This document shows, one piece after another, positions 1-7,890 of a stretch of DNA of 64,000 bases (the stretch's first letter is position 1; every line of letters begins with the position of its first letter). This stretch comes from Gammaproteobacteria bacterium (lineage in GTDB: Bacteria; Pseudomonadota; Gammaproteobacteria; Pseudomonadales; Cellvibrionaceae). A model generated the notes under the pieces. It ran no database searches, was not told the DNA's origin, and saw nothing but the letters and a program-made list of their open reading frames with translations. Both the position numbers and the translations under genes were made by a program. The stretch covers positions 6,958 through 70,957 of the forward strand of contig JAGKWO010000020.1 in the NCBI GenBank assembly GCA_021151835.1. The letters are read 5' to 3'.

Positions 1-423
1 TATCGCATTTAAAAATGCGCCGCCAGCATTGGTATTAATTTCGATGAGTCTGGCACCATCGGTAGACAAATGGAAATCATAACCCATGAAGGCACCCTTG
101 GGGCCATGGTTAACACGGGCATGGGAATGTGCTTCGTGCATTACAGAATCATTAAATGCCGGAAGAGCAATCGTACGCTCAATCGCTTCTATCGCGTTTT
201 TAATTGACGTAAATTGTGTGCGGGAAACAAACGTGGCAATGTTGGAAAACAGTTGCGGGTGCTGCGCCAGCACATCTCCTTGTAGCTGATCATGCCTAAG
301 AACATAGTCCAGGCGTTCCCGGTCTAACGTTTGGCAAAAACAATCTTCATTCAAGCGAGTCGCAATCATACTGCTTAGCGATTCGCATCTTGGAGTTTCA
401 CAGCTTGCATTGTTGTTTGTCAT
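1..423 (-). CDS. Conserved hypothetical protein, ATP-grasp-like (partial, C-terminus off window)
   Basis: An open frame starts with ATG at 423 and runs off the left edge, giving the first 141 residues. It begins 13 bases after the arsJ stop on the same strand, so it is probably the fifth gene of the arsenic operon. The visible part has a cysteine-containing N-terminus (SCETPRC), then mixed helix, and ends with GYDFHLSTDGARLIEINTN, a pattern that resembles the substrate/metal-binding strand (..EINTN.GG..) of ATP-grasp ligases such as glutathione-synthetase-like proteins. The family assignment is tentative because the catalytic C-terminal half is not in the window. Its role in arsenic handling is unknown. 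Confidence 0.6.
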   Translation of the reverse strand, partial: MTNNNASCETPRCESLSSMIATRLNEDCFCQTLDRERLDYVLRHDQLQGDVLAQHPQLFSNIATFVSRTQFTSIKNAIEAIERTIALPAFNDSVMHEAHSHARVNHGPKGAFMGYDFHLSTDGARLIEINTNAGGAFLNAI

Positions 424-436
424 ATTTTTAACCCGC

Positions 437-1666
437 TCAATTATTACTGACGGTGCGCGGCAACCCCAACGAGATCAATGCCGCTAATCCAATAAACGCA
501 CTTGATACCCACAAGCACGCGACTAATCCCTCGGTTTGGTAAATCCAGCCAGACAACAATGTTCCTACTAATCTGCCCAGTGCATTCGCCATGTAATAAA
601 ACCCTACATCCAGGGAAACACCATCGCTTTTTGCGTAATTCACAATCAGGTAGCTATGCAATGAGGAATTGATTGCAAACACTGCGCCGAAAATTAAAAG
701 GCCGCCAATCAGCACCGCTTCGATTGGAAGTGATGAATTGAATCCCAACGCAATGGCAGCAGGAATACCCGTCAGTATCAATGCCCAGACAAATACATGT
801 AATCCACCTGGCGCACTATTTTCACCTTGATTAATTAATACCGGGGCAATGGATTGGACAAAACCGTAACCGATAATCCAGATAGCGAGAAAGCCGCCAA
901 CCCACCAGAAGCTCCACCCCAATTGACTGCTCAAAAAGACTGGTAGTGCAACAACAAACCAGACGTCTCGTGCACCAAATAAAAATAAACGCGCAGCCGA
1001 TAAAATATTAACCGCACGACTTTTGGAAAATAATTCGCGGAACTTCGGTTTCTGTTTTGCTTTGCCCAAGTCCTTTTTCAACAACAATAAGCTTGCTATC
1101 CAGATAACACCCAATACCGCCGCCATGGCCACAACAGCACCAACAAAATCTAACAATGCCAGCAGCGCGCCGCCAAGAAAGAACCCGACACCTTTGAGCG
1201 CATTTTTAGATCCCGTAAGCAATGCAACCCATTTGAACAATTTGCCTTGCTGATCGCTTGGCACGAGTAATTTGATCGTGCTTTTTGCGCTCATCTTATT
1301 TAAATCTTTCGCGATACCGGAAATAGCTTGCGCGCCCATAACCCACAGCGGGGTTAATATAACGGTGGGTATGGCGAGCATTAATAGTGCAATCACTTGC
1401 AGGCCCAAACCAATGTTCATGGTGCTGTTTAGCCCGATGCGGGCGCCCAGATACCCCCCCACCAAGTTGGTGATCACACCGAAGATTTCATAAAACAAAA
1501 ACAGCGCGGCAATTTGTAAGGGGGCATAGCCCAGTTGATGGAAATGCAATACCACCAACATGCGTAATGCGCCGTCGGTTAAGGTGAATGCCCAATAATT
1601 GCCTGTCACAACCAGATATTGTTTTACGTCTGCACTTAACTTTTTGCCTGCGCCTGCTGTTGTCAT
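437..1666 (-). CDS. arsJ: ArsJ, 1-arseno-3-phosphoglycerate efflux transporter (MFS)
   Basis: This 409-residue inner-membrane protein has about 12 hydrophobic segments and the start typical of ArsJ (KQYLVVTGNYWAFTLTDGAL). ArsJ is a major-facilitator transporter that exports 1-arseno-3-phosphoglycerate, the unstable product formed when GAPDH uses arsenate in place of phosphate; outside the cell the product falls apart to arsenate. The partner GAPDH gene lies immediately upstream (12-base gap), the hallmark of the pathway. An AAGGTGA ribosome-binding site precedes the ATG. Fourth gene of the arsR-arsH-gap-arsJ operon, expected to be controlled by ArsR. Length and gene order fit the family well. 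Confidence 0.93.
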   Translation of the reverse strand: MTTAGAGKKLSADVKQYLVVTGNYWAFTLTDGALRMLVVLHFHQLGYAPLQIAALFLFYEIFGVITNLVGGYLGARIGLNSTMNIGLGLQVIALLMLAIPTVILTPLWVMGAQAISGIAKDLNKMSAKSTIKLLVPSDQQGKLFKWVALLTGSKNALKGVGFFLGGALLALLDFVGAVVAMAAVLGVIWIASLLLLKKDLGKAKQKPKFRELFSKSRAVNILSAARLFLFGARDVWFVVALPVFLSSQLGWSFWWVGGFLAIWIIGYGFVQSIAPVLINQGENSAPGGLHVFVWALILTGIPAAIALGFNSSLPIEAVLIGGLLIFGAVFAINSSLHSYLIVNYAKSDGVSLDVGFYYMANALGRLVGTLLSGWIYQTEGLVACLWVSSAFIGLAALISLGLPRTVSNN

Positions 1667-1678
1667 GAGCTGATCACC

Positions 1679-2686
1679 TTAATTGGCAAGTCCAACCAAT
1701 TTTGCCAACTCCGCTGTGCGGTTTGCGTAACCCCACTCATTGTCATACCAGGCGTAAATCTTCAATTGAGTGCCATTGATGACCATCGTTGATAAGGCAT
1801 CAACAATCGATGAGCGTGGATCTCCGCAATAATCATTGGAAACCAACGGACGTTCTTCATAACCTAGAATATTTTTTAATTCGTTTTCGCTGGCCGCTTT
1901 CAATAAACCGTTGACTTCTTCTACTGTGGTAGCTCGTTCAACCTCAAATACACAATCCGTTAACGAGGCATTTGCCAATGGAACTCTTACCGCGTGGCCA
2001 TTCAAACGACCGCGTAATTCCGGAAATATTTCGGCTATGGCAGTTGCTGATCCGGTTGTAGTAGGAATTAAATTGGAACCCGAGGAACGCGCGCGGCGTA
2101 GATCCTTATGAGGCTGGTCCAGAATTGATTGGGTATTTGTTAAATTATGAATTGTGGTGATAGAGCCATGGCGAATACCAAGCTTCTCATGAATTACTTT
2201 TACTACCGGTGCAAGGCAATTCGTGGTGCAAGATGCTGCTGTCACAATACGATTTTCCGCCACATTAAATAAATGGTGATTCACGCCCATCACAATATTC
2301 AATGCTTCTGGTTCTTTGACCGGTGCACTGACCACAACCTGCTTAACGCCTTGATCAAGATAAGCTTGCAGAGTAGCTACCGATTTCATTTTGCCACTGG
2401 CTTCAATCACGACATCACATTCTGACCAATCCGTTTCAGCAATAGCTTTGTTCGTGATAACGCGAATTGCTTTTCCATTAATGATTATCTTTCCGTTATC
2501 AGCAGAAACATCCTCTGGCCAAGTGCCCTGTATTGAATCGAACTTCAATAAATGTGCGTAGGTTTCCGTATCAGCAGCGGGATCATTGATCTGAATAAAT
2601 TCGAATTCGGGCCAGCGCCATGAGGCGCGCAACACCAGGCGGCCAATGCGGCCAAAACCATTAATGCCTACTTTTATTTTTTTCAT
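1679..2686 (-). CDS. gap: ArsJ-associated glyceraldehyde-3-phosphate dehydrogenase
   Basis: A 335-residue type I GAPDH. The NAD-binding motif INGFGRIGR is at residues 8-16 and the catalytic cysteine is C153 in ASCTTNCLAP; the C-terminal WYDNEWGYANR is also intact. Because it sits between arsH and arsJ, its likely job is oxidation of glyceraldehyde-3-phosphate with arsenate instead of phosphate, making 1-arseno-3-phosphoglycerate for ArsJ, rather than central glycolysis. An in-frame upstream extension to 2791 exists but would overlap the end of arsH by about 90 bases and adds a non-family N-terminus, so I chose the ATG at 2686, which puts the first residues (MKKIKVGINGFGRIG) where family members start. 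Confidence 0.95.
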   Translation of the reverse strand: MKKIKVGINGFGRIGRLVLRASWRWPEFEFIQINDPAADTETYAHLLKFDSIQGTWPEDVSADNGKIIINGKAIRVITNKAIAETDWSECDVVIEASGKMKSVATLQAYLDQGVKQVVVSAPVKEPEALNIVMGVNHHLFNVAENRIVTAASCTTNCLAPVVKVIHEKLGIRHGSITTIHNLTNTQSILDQPHKDLRRARSSGSNLIPTTTGSATAIAEIFPELRGRLNGHAVRVPLANASLTDCVFEVERATTVEEVNGLLKAASENELKNILGYEERPLVSNDYCGDPRSSIVDALSTMVINGTQLKIYAWYDNEWGYANRTAELAKLVGLAN

Positions 2687-2699
2687 GCTTGATGCCTGA

Positions 2700-3422
2700 T
2701 TAAATAGTTGATTGATTAACGCGCATGCTAAGTGCCTCAGCTGACTCAACCCGTTCGGAATAGCGATCAACGAGATACGGACTGTGCTCACGCAATAACA
2801 AGGTGAACTTCATCAATTCTTCCATCACATCCACCAAGCGATCATAAAACGCCGATGGTTTCATGCGGTCGTGCTCATCGAACTCCTGAAATGCTTTGGC
2901 AACTGACGATTGATTGGGAATGGTGAACATACGCATCCAGCGTCCCAAAATTCGCATTTGATTAACGGCGTTGAATGATTGCGAACCGCCACTGACTTGC
3001 ATCACCGCCAAAGTCTTCCCCTGGCTTGGACGTACTGCACCCATTGATAAAGGTATCCAGTCGATCTGGGCTTTGAACACGGAAGTCATCGCGCCATGGC
3101 GTTCTGGTGAGCACCAGACTTGGCCTTCCGACCAAAGCACTAATTCACGCAATTCCAGTACTTTGGGGTGCGTATCATCCGCATCATCCGGAAGAGGCAA
3201 TCCGGAAGGGTTAAATATCCTCGTCTCGGCACCAAAGTAATTGAGAAGGCGCTGGGCCTCTTCCGTCAGGAGCCGACTGAAAGATCGCTTCCGATTGGAT
3301 CCATATAACAACAAAATTCGGGGTTTATGAGCGCTGCTTTCCATTGGCTTTATCAGCGGTACCGGCAGCAGGCCTTCTGCAATATTTGGAAGGTCATCTA
3401 ATTGCGATTCTTGGTTATTCAC
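2700..3422 (-). CDS. arsH: ArsH, NADPH-dependent FMN reductase / organoarsenical oxidase
   Basis: A 240-residue flavodoxin-fold protein. The FMN phosphate-binding loop LLLYGSNRKRSFSRLL begins near residue 37, followed by WCSPERHGAMTSVFKAQIDW and MQVSGGSQSFNAVNQMR, all characteristic of ArsH. Family members use NADPH and FMN and oxidise toxic trivalent methyl and aromatic arsenicals to the pentavalent forms. It starts with GTG at 3422, with an AAGG Shine-Dalgarno about eight bases upstream. Second gene after arsR in the operon; the gap to gap is 13 bases. Its presence in an ArsJ operon broadens protection from arsenate to organoarsenicals. Confidence 0.94.
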   Translation of the reverse strand: MNNQESQLDDLPNIAEGLLPVPLIKPMESSAHKPRILLLYGSNRKRSFSRLLTEEAQRLLNYFGAETRIFNPSGLPLPDDADDTHPKVLELRELVLWSEGQVWCSPERHGAMTSVFKAQIDWIPLSMGAVRPSQGKTLAVMQVSGGSQSFNAVNQMRILGRWMRMFTIPNQSSVAKAFQEFDEHDRMKPSAFYDRLVDVMEELMKFTLLLREHSPYLVDRYSERVESAEALSMRVNQSTI

Positions 3423-3439
3423 GACATCACCTTAACTGT

Positions 3440-3787
3440 TCAACAGCATGACTTGGCGCGTTCAGGGCGGTCACCCATGCAACACAGTTTTTTGAGATTG
3501 GCCTTGATGTAGGCGGGGTTGGATTGCGTAGTTTCAGAAATGACGGATTTGGCCCAGTCTGGAAGTTCCGGGTTTAATCGGTAATAAATCCATTGTCCCT
3601 GGCGTCGATCCAATACGATTCGATGTTCTCTCAATAGCGCCAGGTGACGGGAGATTTTGGGTTGAATCTCCTCCAGCGCTTCCATCAGCTCACAAACACA
3701 TAACTCGCCCTCAGAGTGGATAAGAATCAACGACTTGAGGCGGGTTTCATCGGCCAAGCATTTGAAAAATTGCAGGGGGTCAATCAT
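3440..3787 (-). CDS. arsR: ArsR-family arsenite-responsive repressor
   Basis: A 115-residue winged-helix regulator. The metalloid-sensing motif ELCVCEL lies in the DNA-recognition region (LCVCELMEALEEIQPKISRHL), and two more cysteines sit at the C-terminus (LCC and SCC). Known family behaviour: the repressor leaves its operator when As(III) binds its cysteines. The longer frame begins with GTG at 3796; I prefer ATG at 3787, giving MIDPLQFFKCLADETR, because a GAAGG Shine-Dalgarno lies eight bases upstream. It is the first gene of the leftward ars operon and should autoregulate through the inverted repeats just upstream (3843..3893). Confidence 0.93.
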   Translation of the reverse strand: MIDPLQFFKCLADETRLKSLILIHSEGELCVCELMEALEEIQPKISRHLALLREHRIVLDRRQGQWIYYRLNPELPDWAKSVISETTQSNPAYIKANLKKLCCMGDRPERAKSCC

Positions 3788-3842
3788 CGGTTGCACCTTC
3801 GCTGACTCGCTAAAAAAACATACGAAATTTAATATATATGTT

Positions 3843-3913
3843 TATTCGAATATTTGATACCCCAATGACTTATTCACGACCAGCCATAAGTCAAATTTTT
3901 TGCGCGCGCAAAA
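3843..3913. promoter_or_regulatory. Cluster of palindromes upstream of arsR (candidate operators)
   Basis: Three inverted repeats lie in 70 bases of the arsR upstream region. They are TATTCGAATA (3843..3852), TGACTTA-N14-TAAGTCA (3866..3893), and a perfect 16-base palindrome TTTTGCGCGCGCAAAA (3898..3913). A further dyad AACATA-N14-TATGTT lies closer to arsR (about 3817..3842). ArsR dimers bind such dyads overlapping their promoter, so one or more of these may be the ars operator. Which one is used, and whether the GC palindrome serves the rightward transcript, cannot be told from sequence. Confidence 0.45.
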
Positions 3914-4140
3914 TTACTTACACCGCCGATACAGTTGTAATGGGAACCATACCGGGAAAGCCCATTGAAGGATTTCCGGTTTCGGAAAGGTGCCAAATTT
4001 GAGGTCGTGAAGGCAGGCTAGTATGCGTCAACTGCCTTAGCGTTCCAGAGGCTAACCCTGTTTAAGCGTGCTGCCAGAGTGAGGAAACCACAGTAATGAA
4101 AACGCCCGATAAAAAGCTTCCTGTAGAAGTTAGAGGAGAC
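3914..4140 (+). other. Structured non-coding stretch / possible leader RNA
   Basis: This gene-free stretch precedes a small rightward frame. It holds a perfect 6-bp hairpin with a GTTT loop (TTTCCG/CGGAAA, 3973..3988) and a perfect 7-bp stem AAGGCAG/CTGCCTT (4010..4038), and a GCCCC-AAC-GGGGC hairpin just inside the following frame (about 4146..4158). I compared it by eye with cobalamin, fluoride, manganese and magnesium riboswitch consensus cores and found no convincing match. It could be a leader RNA, a remnant of another gene, or chance structure. Confidence 0.3.
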
Positions 4141-4323
4141 ATGAGCCCCAACGGGGCAGATCGAGTGGGCATGTTAATGGCAATAACGATGTTGATTGAA
4201 AAGCTGTGGTGGAAAATCGCCATCGTAATAATTTTGCTGGTGTTCGGACTCAGCGATACCTATGCCTTTAGGATCGATCTGGCAGCACCTGGCCGCCTAC
4301 CACTCGCACAGTCAATCAATTGA
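4141..4323 (+). CDS. Small single-pass membrane protein, unknown
   Basis: A 60-residue frame with one strong hydrophobic helix (WWKIAIVIILLVFGL) and short polar ends. The open frame extends to 4096, but the ATG at 4141 has a strong GAGGAGAC ribosome-binding site directly upstream, whereas the 4096 start has only a distant GAGG. It lies between the ars operon and the czc regulator, convergent with the latter. I recognise no family. Possible roles include a small membrane accessory to metal transport; it may also be a chance frame. Confidence 0.35.
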   Translation: MSPNGADRVGMLMAITMLIEKLWWKIAIVIILLVFGLSDTYAFRIDLAAPGRLPLAQSIN

Positions 4324-4397
4324 AATTAAATGCTTGCAGGCGCAACGACCATAGAAGAAAAGATTGCTATTTGACAGGAACACGAGGCAACGTCTTC

Positions 4398-4805
4398 TTA
4401 TTCTGCACTTCGCTCCAACGTGGTGAGTGCCTGCAATATCCCGCAATCCTTAATCGCCCGCGAACTATTACACCGTGTTCGAAGACTGATTAACTGGTCG
4501 CGCAATGCCGTTAATTCAGCGATACGCGCATCAACTTCCTGCACATGTGCATCAACAATGTGGTTGATCTCCCCACAGGCCTCTTCCGGTGTTGCCTGAT
4601 GTTTTATCAATTCACGAATTTCATCGAGGGTAAGGCCCAGATTCCGACATTGTTTGATAAACCCCAATTGCCGTAACGACTCGGCATCGTAAAGACGGTA
4701 ATTACCTTCTGTACGTTGTGGTACTGACACCAGTCCTTCCTGCTCATAGAACCGGATCGTTTGAACCGATAAGCCGATTTGTTTAGCCAAGGCTCCAATT
4801 TTCAT
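4398..4805 (-). CDS. MerR-family Cd/Pb-type regulator (CadR/PbrR-like)
   Basis: A 135-residue MerR protein: an N-terminal winged helix (MKIGALAKQIGLSVQTIRFY, with the EGNYRLYD wing), then a long dimerisation helix and a metal loop. Cysteines are at residues 77 (EEACGEIN), 112 (RTRCNSS) and 121 (KDCGIL), the arrangement of the CadR/PbrR subgroup that senses Cd(II) or Pb(II) with three cysteines. There is no histidine-rich C-terminal tail as in some CadR proteins. It is divergent from the czc genes and the overlapping intergenic region carries a textbook MerR promoter, so it likely activates the pump. Confidence 0.88.
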   Translation of the reverse strand: MKIGALAKQIGLSVQTIRFYEQEGLVSVPQRTEGNYRLYDAESLRQLGFIKQCRNLGLTLDEIRELIKHQATPEEACGEINHIVDAHVQEVDARIAELTALRDQLISLRTRCNSSRAIKDCGILQALTTLERSAE

Positions 4806-4821
4806 CGAACGATTCTCCCAC

Positions 4822-4852
4822 TTGACCCTCTAGTAACTATAGAGTTTATAGT
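4822..4852 (+). promoter_or_regulatory. MerR-type promoter/operator for the czc operon
   Basis: TTGACC (-35, 4822..4827) and TATAGT (-10, 4847..4852) are separated by 19 bases, the over-long spacing typical of MerR-activated promoters. The spacer contains the imperfect dyad CTCTAG-TAACT-ATAGAG, close to the operator pattern of PbrR/CadR promoters. It lies 17 bases upstream of the regulator start and points toward the small protein and czcCBA, so it is the predicted metal-inducible czc promoter. Confidence 0.85.
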
Positions 4853-5008
4853 GGCTACACTTACTTTGGCTATCCTTTAACCAGCGCTGCGACAATCAGT
4901 GACAGTTTTTACGGATTAACCAGCCGGATTAAGCGGCATGAATGATTTACTGTTAAGCTTTTTCAAAACACACGTGGAGACATACTCTTCACACGACCGG
5001 ATGCTGAC

Positions 5009-5389
5009 GTGGTGAAACCCGTATTGCGCTATCGATCTTATGCCATGATCTCATTGCTCTTGTGGCTCTTAATGAGCTGGAGCGGTGTGCACGGGCATTT
5101 TTGTTTTGATGGCAAAGAGCCTCCCGTTTCTCTCCATGTAGATATGTTGGGTGGCCATACAGTTCATAACCACAGTGAAGCCCATCAGGACGTCGATATT
5201 GAGCAGTCTCAATCAGCGCTTATCAAAACGTTCAAACTCGATCTTTTCCTCCCTGTCTTCCTGGCGTTGGTCATTGTTCTGCAAACACGCGGAACGACTT
5301 TCACCATCCAATCCATTACATCCCCACGTACACGACACAGTGTCGGTATGCGGCCACCGTTGCGGGCACCTCCTGCTATCCCAGCCTGA
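5009..5389 (+). CDS. Small exported protein preceding czcC (CzcI-like?)
   Basis: A protein of about 126 residues (GTG at 5009; an alternative ATG is at 5045) with an N-terminal signal/anchor segment (ISLLLWLLMSWSGVHG), a short histidine-bearing loop (HVDMLGGHTVHNHSEAHQD) and a second hydrophobic stretch (LFLPVFLALVIVL). Small periplasmic or membrane proteins with metal-binding histidines often lead czcCBA operons (CzcI and related proteins), and the position directly after the MerR promoter supports this. A 7-bp hairpin GATCCGA/TCGGATC (5424..5447) lies between it and czcC. The precise family is not certain. Confidence 0.7.
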   Translation: MVKPVLRYRSYAMISLLLWLLMSWSGVHGHFCFDGKEPPVSLHVDMLGGHTVHNHSEAHQDVDIEQSQSALIKTFKLDLFLPVFLALVIVLQTRGTTFTIQSITSPRTRHSVGMRPPLRAPPAIPA

Positions 5390-5471
5390 TTCTATTTAAT
5401 CGCCCTGAAAACTGGGGTTAAACGATCCGAATGCACATCGTCGGATCATGATTTTTGGCTGGAGTAAAACC

Positions 5472-6746
5472 ATGCATTTTTTTCAGAAAGCAATCGCAGG
5501 TTCCGCGATTGCGGTGTTGTGTCATGCCCCGGCTGGGCTGGCAGCACCAACCACGTCGCTTACGCTTGATGAAGCCATCCGCGCGACGATTGAACACAAT
5601 CCTCAACTATCGGCGTATCAGTTTAAAGCTGATGCATTAACTGGCGAACAGCAATCGGCAGGGTTACGACCCGAGTTTCGCGTCGGCGCCGAGCTTGAAA
5701 ACGTAGCGGGCTCTGGCGAATTACGCGGAACCGATGCGGCCGAACTTACCATCGCCGTATCTTCGGTAATTGAACTCGGCGGAAAACGCGATGCACGTTT
5801 AGGCGTAGTTACCGCGCGCCAACAGCAATTGCAAACCGAGCAACGTGTCTTAACGCTGGATGTGCTATCTGGTGTAACTCGCCAATTTCTGGCGCTCGTG
5901 GCAGCGCAAGAACAACTGGCACTGCATACCGAAGCTAATCGTATTGCCCAGGATACGCTCACGTCTTTGCGTCGTCAGGTTCAAGCCGGTCGGCTACCCG
6001 AAGCGGAAGTATTGCGCGCGCAAGCCAGTCTTGCCCGTGCAAACGTTGCTCTAAAACAGGCAGAACAAGCAGTACGTCGTGAGCGTCTGCTCTTATCTGC
6101 CCAATGGGCGGATCCCACTCCTGACTTCCAAATCGTACAGGGTGACCTGTACGCGCTACCGCCGTCAGTGCCTCTTTCCGACCTTCAATCCCGGTTAGCT
6201 AACAATCCGGATCTATTGCTGCTTACCAGTGAAATCGATGTGCGTAGTGCCGAACTGCGTGAAGCGCGCTCGAATCGTCGCGGTGATGTTGAGTGGAGCG
6301 CGGGCGTGCGCCGGCTTCAGGACAGTGGCGATTCAGCAGCCGTGGTTAGTGTAAGCGTTCCGCTCAGCTCAGGTCGCCGGGCGTCGGGAGCTTTGGCTAC
6401 TGCAACTGCCCAACAAGCGGGAGCACAGCAAGCCCATGACAGCGCGCGTATCCGGTTGGAAGCTGAATTGATTGGCCTTGCGGATGAACAGCAACAGGCA
6501 ATTAACGAACTTGGCACCTTACGCAATGAGGTCATTCCGGCACTACGCCGCGCACTGAAGGCAACCGGCGATGGATTTGAACAGGGGCGCTACAGCTACC
6601 TGGAACTCACCCTCGCCCAGGGCGAATTACTCGATGCCCAATTGGCGGTAGTGGATGCGGCAGAGCGCGTGCAACAAACGCGAATCGAATTGGAACGGCT
6701 TACAGGCGTTGCCCTGACTGAGAAAAATATTGAGGTTACCCCATGA
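5472..6746 (+). CDS. czcC: CzcC-like outer-membrane factor of a metal efflux pump
   Basis: A 424-residue outer-membrane efflux protein (TolC/OMF family). A signal peptide (MHFFQKAIAGSAIAVLCHAPAGLAAP) is followed by the N-terminal repeat SLTLDEAIRATIEHNPQL and long amphipathic helices rich in A, E, Q and R, with the second-repeat pattern (EQGRYSYLELTLAQ) near the C-terminus. It forms the outer channel of the tripartite CzcCBA exporter. An ATG also exists at 5448, but the one at 5472 has a GGAG site at the right distance and starts the signal peptide. Its stop overlaps the czcB start (ATGA), implying coupled translation. Confidence 0.92.
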   Translation: MHFFQKAIAGSAIAVLCHAPAGLAAPTTSLTLDEAIRATIEHNPQLSAYQFKADALTGEQQSAGLRPEFRVGAELENVAGSGELRGTDAAELTIAVSSVIELGGKRDARLGVVTARQQQLQTEQRVLTLDVLSGVTRQFLALVAAQEQLALHTEANRIAQDTLTSLRRQVQAGRLPEAEVLRAQASLARANVALKQAEQAVRRERLLLSAQWADPTPDFQIVQGDLYALPPSVPLSDLQSRLANNPDLLLLTSEIDVRSAELREARSNRRGDVEWSAGVRRLQDSGDSAAVVSVSVPLSSGRRASGALATATAQQAGAQQAHDSARIRLEAELIGLADEQQQAINELGTLRNEVIPALRRALKATGDGFEQGRYSYLELTLAQGELLDAQLAVVDAAERVQQTRIELERLTGVALTEKNIEVTP

Positions 6747-7837
6747 AAACAACTAAACAAAAATCCCTGAAACCCTGGTTAATCATCGGGCTGCTCGCCG
6801 CCTTAATAATCGGTATGTTCGCTGTTGATATTTATTTGGCGAGTGCAGCAGAGACAGGCAAACCGGCAACCGAAGCCAAACAAACACTGAAAGCAGCGGC
6901 TAAACCGGCTGCTCATGATGAGGACAGCGAAGAAGCTCACGATCACGGTGATGAAGATGATCATGGTAAAGGCGAGAAAGAGCACGGTGATGACGACAAA
7001 AATGAACACGGTGGTCATGAAGAAGGCAAAATCACTTTATCCAACGAGCAATTGCGCAACACCGGCATCCAGGTCGTCAAGGCCGGCCCAATTGCCATTC
7101 GCCAGACCCTTCCTCTGTATGGGGTGATCACACCCAGTGCCGATGGTATCCAGCAAGTTACCGCTCGTTTCCCCGGCATCATACGCCAACTGAATCGCAA
7201 GCCCGGTGACCGAGTGGCAGCAGGTGACGTATTAGCAACCATCGAAAGTAACGAAAGCCTTAAAGTGTATTCCGTAACGGCAACCATCAGCGGGATCATC
7301 ACGGATCGCCAAGGTGCAATGGGTGAACAAACCACGGACGCGCCGCTCTTTACCATCGCGAACACGTCAACCGTGTGGGTGGACCTGACGCTGTTTCCCC
7401 GCGATATCGCTCAAGTAAAATCCGGGCAGGCAGTCCGGGTGGCGCAACCCCAACGCGGTATATCCGGTGAAGGCTCTGTAATTTATGTGAGCACTTATGC
7501 CAATCCGGCAAACCAATCAACGACCGCGCGGGCGTCCCTTGATAACGCAGAGGGCCAATGGTTCGCAGGTCACTTCGTGAATGCTGAAGTAACCCTGGCG
7601 GAAACCAAAGTTACTGTCGCGGTACGCAATGAAGCCTTGCAAACCCATGAAGGAAAAACCGTGGTATTCGTTCGGGAAGCGGATGGATTTGAGCCCCGTT
7701 CGGTCCAGGTGGGGCGCGCAGACAGCGTGTATACCGAAATTGTCTCCGGCTTGGCTGCTGGCGATACCTATGTTGCCACCAACAGTTTTATCCTCAAGTC
7801 AGATTTGGGCAAGGAGAGCGCAGAGCATGAACACTAA
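6743..7837 (+). CDS. czcB: CzcB-like periplasmic adaptor (membrane fusion protein)
   Basis: A 364-residue HlyD/RND adaptor with an N-terminal membrane anchor (LIIGLLAALIIGMFAVDIYL). A striking His/Asp/Glu-rich segment at about residues 57-95 (repeats such as HDHGDEDDHGKGEKEHG) is a likely Zn/Cd-binding region. The lipoyl/barrel-sandwich part follows (FPGIIRQLNRKPGDRVAAGD), then the beta-barrel and membrane-proximal domains. It links the inner-membrane pump CzcA with CzcC and may hand metal to the pump. Translationally coupled to czcC; czcA begins 53 bases downstream. Confidence 0.92.
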   Translation: MKTTKQKSLKPWLIIGLLAALIIGMFAVDIYLASAAETGKPATEAKQTLKAAAKPAAHDEDSEEAHDHGDEDDHGKGEKEHGDDDKNEHGGHEEGKITLSNEQLRNTGIQVVKAGPIAIRQTLPLYGVITPSADGIQQVTARFPGIIRQLNRKPGDRVAAGDVLATIESNESLKVYSVTATISGIITDRQGAMGEQTTDAPLFTIANTSTVWVDLTLFPRDIAQVKSGQAVRVAQPQRGISGEGSVIYVSTYANPANQSTTARASLDNAEGQWFAGHFVNAEVTLAETKVTVAVRNEALQTHEGKTVVFVREADGFEPRSVQVGRADSVYTEIVSGLAAGDTYVATNSFILKSDLGKESAEHEH

Positions 7838-7890
7838 GGGTCTTTCTGCTATGCAACGCGTAGCATGCAATCAATTGTGGAGATACAACC

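Noticed and set aside
2687..2791. N-terminal extension of the GAPDH frame
   Set aside because: It overlaps arsH, lacks a ribosome-binding site, and displaces the NAD-binding motif from the family N-terminus.
3930..4040. Possible cobalamin, fluoride or manganese riboswitch
   Set aside because: The conserved cores (for example GCCACTG with the CAACTGTA-type element) are not present together; only simple hairpins are visible.
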